64,000 nucleotides of DNA from Gaertneriomyces semiglobifer (Eukaryota; Chytridiomycota; Chytridiomycetes; Spizellomycetales; Spizellomycetaceae), in the NCBI GenBank assembly GCA_025558075.1, contig JAHLKF010000028.1, forward strand, positions 1-64,000, written 5' to 3'. Each line of letters opens with the position of its first letter. The first letter of the stretch is position 1. Of the stretch, positions 33,285-45,855 are shown piece by piece. Below the pieces are notes generated by a model, which was given only the letters and a program-made list of their open reading frames with translations, was not told the DNA's origin and did no database searches. The position numbers and the translations under genes were made by a program.

Positions 33285-36200
33285 ATGACTTCGTCGCCGT
33301 CGAAAAACTCCCTCCAACCCCCGAGCGTGAATGAGTCGGGCCTGAAGCATTCGGGATCCGCCGATCTAAGCAGTCTAGCGGAAGAGGGCAATCTGAATCT
33401 GGAAGGTGTGATATTCAGCGTTGAGAGGGCTCATTTTGGTTTGGGATTCGCTCATACTGGATGGTGTCAACCCCTCAGAGCTCAGGAAGGACCCTAAATA
33501 TCGGCGATACGTACACTCAGTTGATAAAATCCTGCAGAGTTTCGACACTATAAGCGAATGGGCGGACGTTATAGGGTTTCTAACGAAACTGGCAAAGGCA
33601 AGCCATTGAACCGTTGGTTGCATCCCCGCATGTCAGGGCTAATAGCTCGTGCCTTCCAGGTATTACAAGCTCATCCCAACCCGAACCCACCGCTACCGCG
33701 TAAGCACCTCATAGCTAAGCGCCTTGCTCAATGTCTCAACCCAGCCCTTCCGGCTGGAGTCCATCAGAAGACGATAGAGGTGTACTTTCTGATTTTCGAG
33801 AAAGAACGAGACGCAGTGGTTGACGATCTCGGCCTATGGAGTCTCGGAATCTTCCCCTTTCTCAACGATGCAGGGACGAATGTGAAGCCTCAAGTGCTGT
33901 CTTTGTACCGAAAGCACTATCTGCCTTTAGGCCTAAAACTGAAACCCTTGCTAAAACCTTTCATCATTGCTGTGCTACCCTTGCTTGAAGAGGAAACGGG
34001 TGAATTCTTTCAAGACGCATTGGCGCTGTTAAGCCAGGTTTCTACAGGTGTTGGACAGACCTACTTTTACCATTGCTTATGGTTAGCTATCATCACGGCA
34101 CCGCATCATCGTCTTGCTGGACTCAACTTTCTGTTGAAGCGAATGCCCAACGTAAAGAATGCTGAAGACGTAGCGGTAGTTCTTGGAAATGATACAAGAC
34201 TGCTCGCACGTGCTATTGGGTGTTGTTTGGAGGATGAGAGGGTGCTCGTCTGTCGGGGAGCGTTAGAAGTACTCGTTGGCTGGTTTCCAATCGAGCGTAA
34301 GATCTTTGGTGAGCCGGATTTACGGATGCTGCTAGGTTCGGCGGTTGGAGTTGTGCTGCGAAAGGACATGTCGTTGATGAGACGACTGAGTACGTGGCTC
34401 CTAGGCAGCTCAGGCGCTAACTCAAAAGTAATGCCGGCAGAAACCAGGAAATTGGTTGGGGAGGCAATAAAGCACTTGTTGAGGCAACCGAGTCCAAACC
34501 CATATCGGATACTCATCTCATTGCTGGACCGAGAAGAATTGGGTATCATCGTTTCGGATGTGATGCCGTCTGTGCTACACGCTATCAAGAACACATCCAG
34601 CGACGAAGCGCGAAAAACGGGCGAAATGGTGATCCGGGCTGTCGAAGTTAGTTGGGTATGGAAAGCATGTTATCTGGAGGCTCGTGGAACGGATTATGAC
34701 CTCCTCGAGTTTGTCACGCGAAATCTGGACATGAAGTGGGAAGATGAGGAAAGCCGCAGGATATGGATACCGATTTTGGGGTGGTGGTTGGCCGGCAAGG
34801 GTCTCGAACTGGTTCGGCAAGGTGACAAGAGTCAGGCGGAGAGAGTTTTTGGCGTTCTGGAGGGCATCGTGGGATTCCTTCACGGATTGAAACCCACCTC
34901 ACCAGAAGTATTAGACGAAGTTCCTGAAGAAGAAATATCAACGACGATTATGTCATTTCTTCAAAACCCTGGAACAGACATTGCACTGCCTACTGATGTT
35001 ATTCTGCGCTCATTCCTCAGGCGATGCGGTGGCGTTGTCAGCGAAGTCCGGAGACAAGAGTGGGATGGATGGAACCAAGTGTTGCAAGGCGTCGTAGGTG
35101 GCGTCCGGGGCGTTTGGGGAGTTGTCGGCTGGACTGCGGATACCCTCAACGGTGGAAATGCAGATTCCCGTTGGGCGGAAGGCTTACAATCACTCATGGA
35201 GGCGGCTTGGAAGCCTTCTGATCCGCGAATAAGCGAGTCGCTCATTTGGCTGATTTTATTTTTGCTGCAGCATCCTACCCGCCCCATTCGGAAACCCGCG
35301 GGGTTTACGATGTGGGTAGAGAACGTGTTGCACAGCGTGTGGGAACGGTTAGAAGACAATGTGGAGAATTGCACAGCGATAATATGGGCATTGTGGGAAG
35401 TCGATGCGTATAGCGTTTTGGATGTTGTAAGCGCATGCGTCAAGAAGGACTTGGACACGGGACGCATCGGCAGGACGAATGCGTTCTGGCGTGGGAGTGG
35501 TAAGTGAATAATGTAATTTACTGGAGAATGCACAACCGGTATGCTGATTAATTTTTGTTTTGGCAGAGGAACAGGGCAAAGATCCGTCGCTGCATTTTGA
35601 CAGGATTATATTCCTCATCACTCAGCTCGATGATAAGATGTTGGAAAGGTTCTTGACCAGCGTCCGTGGTTACATTCGGTAGGTCATTGACTGCCTGGAA
35701 GCTAACGCAGTGATACCCGTGTTGATACACAATGTGTTCCGTAGACTCTTCGATCCGTTCATCACGATTCTGCTCCGCACGGTGGGTGAGCTTCAGCCAC
35801 TAACAGCAGTTGTTCGAAATATGGAAATAGAGCTTGTGACTATCCGAAAGTGGGATTGGGAGCAGATTGCGTGGGCGTGGGTGATCATTGGAAAACTGTG
35901 CGGGAAGGATCACCGTGGACGCGGATGGAGCGTTGTTGGCGTACGATGCGAGTGGAGAGGCATATGGCAAGACGTGAAGCCCTTTGCTGCCGAGGGGACC
36001 ACGTACTTAGAAGCGTTAGTATTGCTCGCTCGGCGATTCATGCAGCTTGCACCCTCTGCAGCAGAGGCCACGCATGTCCATATAGCCGTCTCGACCTTCC
36101 TCCGAAATGTAATCACCTCCCATTCTTTAACCGATAAGGTGCGCTCGCTCATGTTGGGAACCTGCATCCGACGACTGGCCTATAACGTATTTGCCTCGGA

Positions 36201-38491
36201 AGAAGCTGATATCAATGTTGAGCCCGGGCTCTTGTCAGTTATTCGACAATGTTCTCCAAAGTCGTATGACGCGTCGACGGAATCCGATCTGTTGGTTGCC
36301 ACACTTTTGGAGGCATTTCAACGGCGAAGGAGCACTGTGCTCAAAGAATGGTTGGAATTTTGGGTTTGGAGTCTCAGCGCGATTGGACGCGACATGGGAA
36401 GACGAGGATTAGAAGTCGTTTGTGAAGTACTGGCTCAGCGCGATGCCGGACACAAGATTAAGGAGGATGACATTTTGGTTCTCCTTTGGTCTATTGAGAA
36501 ATGTCTCGGCTGGTACGTGGGGGGAGCTCCGCCTGCGACGAGCGCGCAAAACGGCTCCGCCCTGCCAGCATCTGCAGTCACCACCGTCGCTGGGAGCGTG
36601 ACGTCTAATATTGCGTCCGTGACTAGCTGGGCGAGTTCAACAATATCCAGCGCGATGGGCGGCGGGCAGCCTATTCGCCCGGATGCCGCCAAAGAGGATT
36701 CGCTAGTAGTTGTTTCCCTTGTTTGGGATGTTGTGGTTGATATTTGGAGCGGGACGACGGGTCAAGATGGTTACTGGAGAGAGCGGACACGAGGACGATT
36801 ACGGCGGTTGTTGGAAGGCACTTGGAAAGTCAGACCTGGTGTGGTTGTGGAGGGCGCGGTTATAAGTTGGGTCGGGGTGAGTTTGCGTTCACAACCTCGT
36901 CACTAGCAGTTGCTGATCGTCCCGCGCGACCAGGGCAAAAATTTGATGAAGGTTCTGGAGTCCGTCCCAATGATTGACCCAAAGAACGTCGTTTCCCGCC
37001 TATTAGATGCAGTTACTCAACGCAACGTGAAGTCAGTAGCCGATAGCTCCCTACTTCGATTTTACGAGCAGTACGCTCAGGAGGTTTCCACCGAGGTATT
37101 GAAGGAAACGGCGGCGGGGTTGGTGAACCTTGCAAGGGATATCCTCAACGCCCCACGTGGCCGATCAACAATGTTCGGCATTGGCCGCATCATGTTTGTG
37201 TACTTCAGCAGGCTGAATGGAAAAATCGATGATCGGCGAAGCGAGGAAGTGCTTCAAAAAATATTTGAAAGCATCATTACTGGCGTAGGCAAAGAAGATG
37301 AGAAAGAGGATGTCGCTATCGTGGCTTGGTTCCGAGAACTGGTCGTGCCAAACATACGGAATGCCCTAACCGATCAAGACAAAGTGATGGTTGTGATGGG
37401 CAACTTGGGATATTACGCGATAGGAACATGGCTGAGGCAAGGACCAAAGTCGGGAGCCAAGCTGTCTGGTGAGATGCTTGAACTTCTATTGGCCATGACT
37501 CGTGTTTCAGGGTCCCAGAAGGCTTGGAGGCGAGAGGTATGGGATTACTTCCTTGATATCAAGTTTTTTGAAAGTGGAAATGTTGAACGAGAATGGGGGG
37601 TTATTCTGGGTGCCCTAATATCAAGCGAAAGCGAGCGAATGACCGAGCTTATCAACCGTGTATCAACAATGTCTTCGTCCGGCTTGTTCACATCCAGAGA
37701 TCAGGAACTCACAAACAGAGCCTACGCTTTGCGTCGGCTGACCTTGGGTGTATTCGTTGGTGCAAAAAATCAGTTCATTTCGGTGCTGCCATCGATTCAG
37801 GAAAAATTAGTGGAGGTTTTCCGCCATGGGCATAGCGTCATGGTTGCTGAGGCCCTTTTCTGCTTGAGAGCCCTAATATTGAGAGTAGATGAAGCGCGAC
37901 TAAATAATTTCTGGCCAATGGTCGTCGTCGAATGTGTCCGAATTCTAGAACAAGCCAACGATGTTAAGAAGGTGGAGGCGGTATGCAGATGCTTGGATTT
38001 AATAGCGGTGGTTGGAGTTGAGGGGTGGCAATGGCAGGTGTTGAAAAGTCTATGCGATGCTTGTCTCTCGTTGGCTGACGTCGACCATTTTTAGGCATCA
38101 GTGGATGTTCATAACGGAAACAGTGGATACCTTGTTGGAAAGTAGCAAGCCAGACACCCAAAGTCAACAAGTTCCTACGCTTTCATTGACAGCCAGACTG
38201 GCATACACTCTTAGTGGCGTTAACGACATATCGGAAGTTGATTTTGAATCTTACTTGCCGGCGACGGACTCTGTTGTGAACACACCCATTGACATGCATC
38301 CAAGCACGGAACCGAGATTACGTGTTCCATTGCTACCACCTACACCAATAAGCGACCTCAATCAACTCCTACCGTTTTTGAAGAATATAGGGAAGGTCTC
38401 TGTGGAGGCTGTATATGAAGGGCTAGACGTGGACTGGGCCAAAATTGACGAGATGATGTGGAAGGAGTTCTGGGTCGGACTGCGACTATAA
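33285..38491 (+). CDS. DOP1: DOP1/Dopey endosome-to-Golgi transport protein (1605 aa)
   Basis: Large leucine-zipper/HEAT-like protein that works with the MON2-type protein and the Neo1 flippase at the Golgi and endosomes. Seven exons: 33285-33405, 33479-33597, 33660-35499, 35567-35678, 35745-36876, 36934-38037 and 38102-38491; phases agree throughout. The second intron (33598-33659) has a GC donor (AAG|GCAAGC) with a normal CAG acceptor. The Dopey N-terminal domain is clear: DPKYRRYVHSVDKILQSFD, EWADVIGFLTKLAK, VHQKTIEVYFLIFE and FPFLNDAGTNVKPQVL. The rest is helical with an Ala/Ser-rich linker near 36530-36680. Length is near that of yeast Dop1 (1698). Confidence 0.93.
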
Positions 38492-39084
38492 GTATCATGA
38501 AAGATTGGCCCGTTGTATAGGATTGTGTCTGAGACTTCATATTTTGATACCAAGCGACATCTTTGAAATTCATGTCTATAGTTTTTTGGAAATCAGAAAC
38601 AGATGTGACAAACGAGGGTCGCTTCAATACGTTCCTAAAGTGCATTTCAATCGTATAACTCATTTCCCAATTCCAAGTAAACGGACACTTCTTGTTGGGA
38701 AGGGTATAGTTTGTTTCTACCGGCACGGATGATGATTTGCAGTGAGAACATCCAGTGCGAAAATCGCGCCGCGCAAGCTGTCAATTTCACCACGTGACTT
38801 GTTACCATGCACCCCGCTGGATCTGAGATGCCGAAGTGTGGAGAACTAACACGGCGAGCACGGACGGACCCCCACACGAACACCCCCACAGACGCAGGCA
38901 GGCAGACTGACTGGTTCACGGGGCTCACAACTACGACGAGGAACATTTCGGAAAGAGAGAAGGACTCGTCTCTTGCATTACCCCCACCTCACTCACCTTT
39001 AGTCGCTCAGTGAGTAGGACCTCACTGCTTGAAGTGCGGCGGAACACGGTGTTGGGTTGCTAACCAGGTGTCGCTACAGTAGAC
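38492..39084. other. Intergenic region, DOP1 to MPP-beta
   Basis: Tandem plus-strand genes are separated by 593 bases. No gene, RNA or repeat is supported; the last 100 bases should hold the MPP-beta promoter and leader. Confidence 0.5.
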
Positions 39085-40654
39085 ATGTCCTTCTTGAGGA
39101 GCACATCGGTGGCTGCGGGGCGTTCTGTGGTTAGTTTGCAGCAGCCAGAGCGATACGTTGCCCGTAACTAACAGTGCAACGTTTTGTAGTCTCGCCTTGC
39201 CAGCCGTAAAGGCCTCGCTACCCTCACCCAGCCTACCCCGTCACTCAAAACTCTGAAGTACACCTACCCGCAATCGCTAGGCAATGTGCCTGAGACCAAA
39301 GTGACCACCCTCGCCAATGGCCTCCGCATTGCAACCGAAACGAACCCGAATCACCAAACCGCCACTGTCGGCGTGTGGATCGATGCCGGATCTCGCTTGG
39401 AGTCTGACGCCACCAACGGTGTCGCGCATTTCTTGGAACACATGGCCTTTAAGGTGCAGTTCGTTTGCCGCTACAGGTTTTGGCCGACAAAATGCTAATA
39501 GTAGATGACTACAGGGCACCAAGAGTAGGAGTCAGGTCCAGCTTGAAACTCAGATTGAAAACATTGGGGGACACTTAAATGCATACACTTCTCGTGAACA
39601 AACGGTATATTACGCAAAAACTCTCTCGTCGGACGTCAACCAAGCCGTGGAAATCCTCTCCGACATCCTCCAAGGGTCAACGTTGAGCAGAGACGCCATT
39701 GAGCGTGAGCGGGATGTTATCTTGCGGGAAGCTGAGGAAGTTGATAAGCAAAAGGAAGAGGTTGTTTTCGATCACTTGCATGCATCTGCTTTCCAAAGAT
39801 CAGCTCTTGGACGCACCATCCTGGGTTCTACTCGCAACATCAAAACCATTACTCGTGAAGATTTGGTGAACTACATTGAAGCTAATTACACTCCGGATCG
39901 TATGGTTCTTGCGGCGGCTGGTGGTGTTGATCACGACGCCCTCGTAGCAATGGCGGAGAAACAGTTTGGCTCTTTGGCTCGTGGCACAGTTCAACAGAAA
40001 CAGCCCAAGGCAACCTTCTTTGGGTCTGACGTTCGTGCCCGTTTCGATGATCACCCCACCGCTCACGTTGCCCTTGCTGTGGAGGGTGTCAGCTGGACAA
40101 GCCCTGACTACTGGGCTCTTCTCGTTGCGCAGTCCATCATTGGCAGCTGGGACCGCTCCCTTGGCGCTGCTCCACACGTCTCCTCGAAACTCGCACAACA
40201 GCTCAACAAGTGGAACTTGGCGAATTCCTTCATGTCTTTCAACACATCATACACGGACACTGGTCTCTTCGGCGTGTATGCGGTGACATCTGATCGGATG
40301 CACCTCGATGATCTTGTTCACCACATTCAGCAGGAATGGCACCGTCTTTCTTCGAATGTCAGTGAAGCCGAGGTATTCCGTGCCAAGAACCAATTGAAGA
40401 CTTCCCTTCTCCTTGCATTGGACGGCACCACGCCAGTAGCTGAGGACATTGGTCGTCAAATGCTGGTCTACGGAAAGCGTTTGACGCCTTGGGAGGTTGA
40501 TGGTTTGATCGAGAAGGTTACTGCTCAGGATGTCATGAAGGTTGCGGAGAACTACATCCATGATAAGGAGGTGTGTATGGTTGGATACGGTCCGATTGAA
40601 TCACTGCCGGATTACAACCGTGTGCGTTCTGCTATGTCTCCGATCTACACGTAA
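39085..40654 (+). CDS. MAS1: Mitochondrial processing peptidase beta subunit (482 aa)
   Basis: Catalytic subunit of the matrix protease that removes presequences from imported proteins; M16 metallopeptidase. Three exons: 39085-39129, 39190-39453 and 39515-40654, GT-AG. The N-terminus is a typical Arg/Ser-rich presequence. The inverted zinc motif H95-FLE-H99 ([11 protein letters not shown]) is intact across the second junction, and the distal acidic helix ([19 protein letters not shown]) supplies the third zinc ligand. The GG-rich flexible loop of the alpha subunit is absent, and an intact HxxEH argues for beta rather than the core bc1 subunit, although in some eukaryotes one protein does both. 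Confidence 0.95.
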
Positions 40655-40916
40655 GAAGAGTGACTGGATATAACGGACTGGGTGCATGCATTCAAAGGGC
40701 GGTGTGAAGGTGTCTCTTTTTTATCTTTTATAATACCATTGTGTTTGAAATTCTATGGTTGTCTACCTAATTGAGATGTGTGCTGTTAAGGCCTGAGAAG
40801 CGAAAGATACTTGGCATGGAGGATAGGGGCGAGTAATACCTGCCTGTTTCATCCCCTCGAATGAACGTGTACTAGAGGTGCTCAGCGGCAGTATAACTGC
40901 CTAATTGAAAATATCC

Positions 40917-41562
40917 TCACTCTCCGTGTTTAAGTACTCTAGTCCAAACCGTGTAGTCAAAAATGTTTTCTTTATCTACCGGCGCACCCTTGAACATAAT
41001 ATCAACCTCCTCATCAGTGAACCGGTCGCCCATGCTCGTCATATATTCACGCAGTTCGTCTGCATTGATGGTGCCAGCTTTGCTTTCGTCAAAACATTCA
41101 AATGCCTGGAGAATCTCGTGCTCTGGATCCGTTCCACTCATTTTCTCACCCATGAGCGTTAAGAACATGGTAAAGTTGATAGATCCTGGAGCCTCGCCCA
41201 TCATATCATCTGTCAGTTTAGGCAAGTTGTAGTTGCTGTTAAGCCTAATAACGTGGTCAAAACCCATGTTTCTTAGCGTGAACGTACCAATGTACTCGTC
41301 GGTGGGCTGCTGACCCAGACTCGCTAACATGTCCTTCAAATCCTCCTTGTCAATGAAGCCATCAGAGTCATGGTCTATCATTGAAAATGCCTCTTTGAAT
41401 TCCGCAATTTGCTTTTGGTCGAACATTGCGAATACGTTCGAGTTCTGGCGAACTGCTCGCTTCTTCTTTTTTTGCGCGCGGGCGGACTATTAAAGTGACA
41501 CTAGAGTGAGACATGGTCGAAAGAAAAGAAGGCGTCCTGACAGAAAACGATAGGCTCACCAT
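40917..41562 (-). CDS. Myosin regulatory light chain (164 aa)
   Basis: EF-hand light chain that binds the neck of type II myosin in cytokinesis and cortical contraction. Exons on the minus strand: 41562-41560 (only the ATG), 41486-41288 and 41209-40917. The first intron is GTGAGC...TAATAG; the second is 78 nt and stays open in frame. The spliced N-terminus [20 protein letters not shown] aligns with animal light chains, with Ser17 at the position of the phosphorylated Ser19 and an Asn where Thr18 would be. EF-hand 1 has a full calcium loop ([12 protein letters not shown]); the later EF-hands are degenerate, as usual ([25 protein letters not shown]). It ends RVLKHGE. Confidence 0.92.
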
Positions 41563-41857
41563 GGTTATATTCAGAGCTTCAGATTCTGTGCCGACTTAGT
41601 ACAGTCTGGTTATGCGTTCCTTATGAGTAGTCTCAACGCGTGTCAACATCGGTCGGGAGCAGATTACCTCAGCACCGTTTTATCAATAATGATATCCCCT
41701 TGGAGTCACTTAGAGTCACTTGTGACACTCTCGCGGAATGTCCCGTTCAAGTCCAGATCGTCGTTGAGCACCTCGTCCATCTCAACAAAAACTCAGGAAG
41801 CATATCTCCCTGCAGCAAGCAACGGCATTGTTCCTTACCGCGACACCACCTGCCATC
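41563..41857. promoter_or_regulatory. Divergent promoter, myosin light chain / enoyl-CoA hydratase
   Basis: The 295 bases between the two start codons must carry both promoters. No TATA box or named site stands out. Confidence 0.4.
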
Positions 41858-42836
41858 ATGTTCACAAGGTTTCTCAGCCGCCAGGCATGCGTTCGCCCGT
41901 CCATGGTGCGGATGTATTCGACCCCCGCAACCTACCAGTACATCAAAACCGAAACCCGAGGCCGTGTAGCAATCGTTACGCTCAACCGCCCGAAAGCCTT
42001 GAACGCTCTTAGCACTCCTTTGATGACCGAGGTGAACAGTGCGCTTAAGGCGTTTGACAAGGATGAGAACATTGGCGTGATGATCTTGACTGGAAGCGAC
42101 AAAGCCTTTGCTGCTGGTGCAGATATCAAAGAGATGGCCAGTTTGGACTTTGTGAACAACTTCAAGAAGAACTTTATTGGCGACTGGACTGGTATTAATG
42201 ATATCCGCAAGCCGATCATCGCTGCTGTCAATGGCTTTGCTCTCGGAGGCGGTTGTGAATTAGCAATGATGGTTAGTTGTCCGTCGCCCATTTGCTGAAC
42301 CGGCTACGGATTGCTGATAGTATTGCCATACAGTGTGACATTATATATGCCGGTGACCGCGCCAAATTTGGTCAGCCCGAAATCAAGCTCGGCGTGATCC
42401 CTGGAGCTGGTGGCAGTCAAAGGCTTACCAAGGCCATCGGCAAGTCCAAAGCCATGGAACTTTGCTTGACCGGAGAGATGATCTCTGCTCAGGAGGCTGA
42501 AAAGGCTGGACTTGTCGCTCGCGTGTTCCCCAGCGAGCAACTCATGGAGGAGGCTGTTAAGAAGGCAGAGATCATCGCCAGCATGAGCTTGCCGAGCGTG
42601 TTGATGTGCAAGGAAGCCGTCAACAAGTGTACGTATACAATTTGCGTAGTCGTAACATGGAGGACATGGAGGACGCACTTCTTACCGTTCCTTCGTTTAT
42701 AGCTTTCGAACTGTCACTAAGCGAAGGTCTTCACCTTGAACGCCGCTTGTTCCACTCCCTCTTTGCCACCAAGGACCAGAAGGAGGGCATGTCAGCGTTT
42801 GCAGAGAAGCGGAAGCCGGAATGGAGCCACGAATAG
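41858..42836 (+). CDS. Mitochondrial enoyl-CoA hydratase (280 aa)
   Basis: Crotonase-family enzyme of mitochondrial fatty-acid and branched-chain amino-acid oxidation; hydrates 2-enoyl-CoA. Exons 41858-42271, 42334-42628 and 42703-42836. The first about 20 residues form an Arg/Ser-rich presequence ([17 protein letters not shown]). Core motifs are [12 protein letters not shown], the oxyanion region [10 protein letters not shown], the first catalytic Glu in ALGGGCELA and the second in [19 protein letters not shown], as in animal ECHS1. It ends [14 protein letters not shown], the short-chain hydratase C-terminus. Length is normal. Assignment as ECHS1-type is firm; exact substrate range is inferred. 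Confidence 0.94.
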
Positions 42837-43153
42837 ATACCAAATACATTGTGTAATGTTTCCTTCCGTATCCCAATACTTCTGCCCCAGTTGCACAACC
42901 TCACAGGCTTGACGGTTCAGATTTTTGTCTGCTTCATCAGCAGCCTCTCGGCTGGTTGTCACTCCTGTACACATGCAGCGATTGCTACCTCATCAGACTG
43001 CTCCGCCCACAAGCTCATGCTGCTTCTGGAACGGCAAGTGTACAAGTCCATGAATGAGTATTCCATCATATGCAACAGATTATAAGGGAATAACTAATCG
43101 CTAGAATCTAAAAGAATATCCAAAAAGCCGACGAACTCAAAACTCTACAGCAT
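42837..43153. other. Convergent 3' flank
   Basis: 317 bases between the converging enoyl-CoA hydratase and FHIP-like genes. No feature is supported. Confidence 0.4.
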
Positions 43154-45445
43154 CTACAAATGTCCTATCTGTACACCACCCTCTCGCATGACCATAGTTG
43201 CCAACAACTCCTTAGCGAACTCCTCAAGAACGACAACATTCTTCATAAATTCGGTTTCTGAGTCAAACGTCGCGTCAAAGTCGATGGATCCAGAGCTCTG
43301 CGAGTTCTTGACCTGGTCTCTGATGAATGCAAGGCGTTCATCAAAATCAGGAATTTGTGGACGGCGCGTAGATACCTGTGCGTAAAGGGCTTGCAATAGT
43401 GTGAAGAAGGAAACCCGCTCGGCGGTCTCGGTTTTCAACCGATCCATCTCCAAATCACCATCAAACAAGAATATGTACAGTGTCGCTGCAGGAGCGGCGC
43501 TCGCAAGTGCGCTCAAAAATCCAGTTAATGCAAGATTGATCCTGAAGCTGTGGCTGAAGAAGGTTCTCAACTTTAGCAAAAACTTTTGCAGCGTCACGTC
43601 ATTGGCGAGGCGCGCAATTGACGGATGGGGTTCTGATGCAGGTTCGACGGGTGGAGCAGGCGAAAGAGGTGTGTCAACGTCGCTAAGGGAGTCTGCGGGT
43701 TCGTCAGCGACGTTGTTCACGGGTGCCGCGTGCGATTCGTGCAATGCCACGGACATTTCCGCATCTGCAAGGTATTCTTCGAAACCCTCTACGCTTCCGA
43801 CAAGGCCAAAGTATCTCTTAATACGGTTGAGATGTCCGTTTACCGTGTCGTAATCTACGCCTGATGTACCGTTTGCATATTCTTGCAATGGCTCGAAAAG
43901 AAGTGGAAGGGACCGGTCTCGGTGAGCGGGCGAAAGAAGCTGCTGGAAAAACTGCAATATCGACTGAACCACTTCTTCAGAAAGCGACGACAACTTTGAT
44001 AGAAGGATGTCTCGCGGTTGAAGCCGCAACGAAACTTCTCTCGCTGGAATCGCCATCACTGGTCCCGACGGATCATCTTCATCCTCGGCTCCTGGTTCGT
44101 TCTCAGAACCGACGACTTGCTCTTCAGATATGCTCTGATCAGCTTTCGCTATTCCATCATCACTTCCCAGTAAGAATTCAATCAGTATACGAGAAGCATG
44201 TCCATCCTGCAATGTTTCGAGTACTCTCGTGAGATAGTGGAGCAGACTGATCACGCTTCCGTCAAAATCACTTCCATTTTCAAACATGGGCTTGATCACG
44301 GCCTCAAGAAACCCTGTACGAAACTCGCTTAGGACGTTGTCTCTGACGGCGTGAGCGTCCGGGTTGACGTCGGTGACTCTCACGATGGATTCCACAAAGC
44401 GAACCGCCTCAAGCATGGATTCGACATCTCTTGCGAAAGTGATGCGCCCATAGCTGTTACTTGTCGCCGGATTATGCCCCAGCGGGGGTAGCTGATGTGG
44501 TAGTTGACTAAAGGCCCCACCGATGCCAGCGACGCAGATAGCAGCGAAATCTGTGCGAGAGACGTATTGATGCATGTCCTTTGCAGGCACCTCAAGCAGC
44601 AGAAGACATGACGCGCGCGCAATGTCTGCCAGGCGACCCTCCATGTGGAGGTAGCGGATCATGTGGTCGAATAGCGGGAAGGTATAGGTCGGGTTATGAC
44701 CTTCAGATGACCCGACAAGCCCACCAACACTTGATGATGACACTGCCGAAGCTGGTACATTCTTGGGAACAATGGGTTGGTAGAAGAAGAGGTTGAGTAG
44801 CGGAGGGAGCTCATGAATTTTGGTAGCAATGTTGGACTCCAACTGTTAGAGCAGCAGACGAAGACATCAGCATCAACAGTGCTTTGCAACAATGCTCCTC
44901 ACAGAAATGACACTCACCTCTAAGATTGCTACTTCCCATTTCGAATCCTCTTTCATGAGCAGTGCAGCAGCCCCGTTTATGCTCTTATGGAACAGACTTT
45001 GACCCTCCAACAAGCTCACCAGACTACTCAGAAAGTTGATAACCTCTCTGCGGAAGCCAAATGGACGGTCATGTTCACTCATTGTGACCAGCTGCCCGAG
45101 CATATCCTTGTTAAGGAATTCTTCTGCACATATCCCCGTAAACTGCATCTGCATGTCAGGCCGTTGGATGTAATTTTGCTCCTTGAGAAGAATATCAATC
45201 ATGCGTTGAAGAGATGTCGGAATGTCGGTATCGGCGACGTCCACGTCGTAATAACCTTCTTGGTACGTGCGCACAATCCTGTGCCAACATGTTCTAAACT
45301 GTTGTGAGAAAGGCCAACCGAACTTTCAGTTTCCTCATTTACGTTTGAGTCGAATTACTCCACGAGACTCTACCTTGTCGAACAAATCATCCTGAGTGAC
45401 AGTTATGGCCTCCACCTTTGCCTTGATGCGGGAAAAGAAGTCCAT
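43154..45445 (-). CDS. FHIP-family (FTS and Hook-interacting protein) homologue (713 aa)
   Basis: Homologue of the FHIP/RAI16 family, which links FTS and Hook proteins to cargo for dynein-driven early-endosome movement. Exons 45445-45374, 45298-44918 and 44842-43154, GT-AG. The N-terminus MDFFSRIKAKVEA and the following FRTCWHRIV fit the family start. The conserved core is LPPLLNLFFYQP, FPLFDHMIRYLHMEGRLADIARASCLL and ISLLHYLTRVLET. An acidic, low-complexity linker sits near the middle, and the C-terminal helical region ends in VVLEEFAKELLATM. The family call rests on the core segment; no catalytic activity is expected. Confidence 0.82.
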
Positions 45446-45855
45446 GATGCCGTGTGAGCTAGCACTCGCCTCGTCTCTAGCTCCTTGTCATTGTCACTGC
45501 CAAATTCTCACAACACTTTTGACCTACGCCGTTTGGCGCATCCATCCTGTTATGAATAAACTGGCGCGGCTTTTGAACGCACGCGTCTTGACGTTCAAAC
45601 ATCCCATGGCCTCTTAACTTACATAAATGGTGCGATATATACTGTAAGGCCAATGGCTTCCGCCATGTCCGTGAGGTGAGGGCAGACATTTTCTCAGTTA
45701 GTAGCGTGCAATAATTCAACGTGCACGCGAAGTTGCTTCAACAAGTTATATTTACATGAATATCAGACTAAATACATATGCTCCAGCCATCCACGGCATC
45801 CGCAGATTCCTTAATATCGCATGCAGCCGTACGCGCATTACGCCCAGACTCATTC
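45446..45855. other. Intergenic region
   Basis: 410 bases between two minus-strand genes. It should hold the FHIP-like promoter and the end of the coiled-coil gene's transcript. No further feature is supported. Confidence 0.4.

Noticed and set aside
36877..36909. 33-nt intron in DOP1 using the first AG
   Set aside because: Too short, and the TGCTGAT branch-like site lies after that AG; the CAG at 36931-36933 gives a 57-nt intron in the same phase.
38038..38101. DOP1 reading through to the TAG at 38092 as the true C-terminus
   Set aside because: A GTGTTG donor, branch-like CTGAC and CATCAG acceptor restore a long, conserved-looking C-terminal exon in phase, so the stop is intronic.
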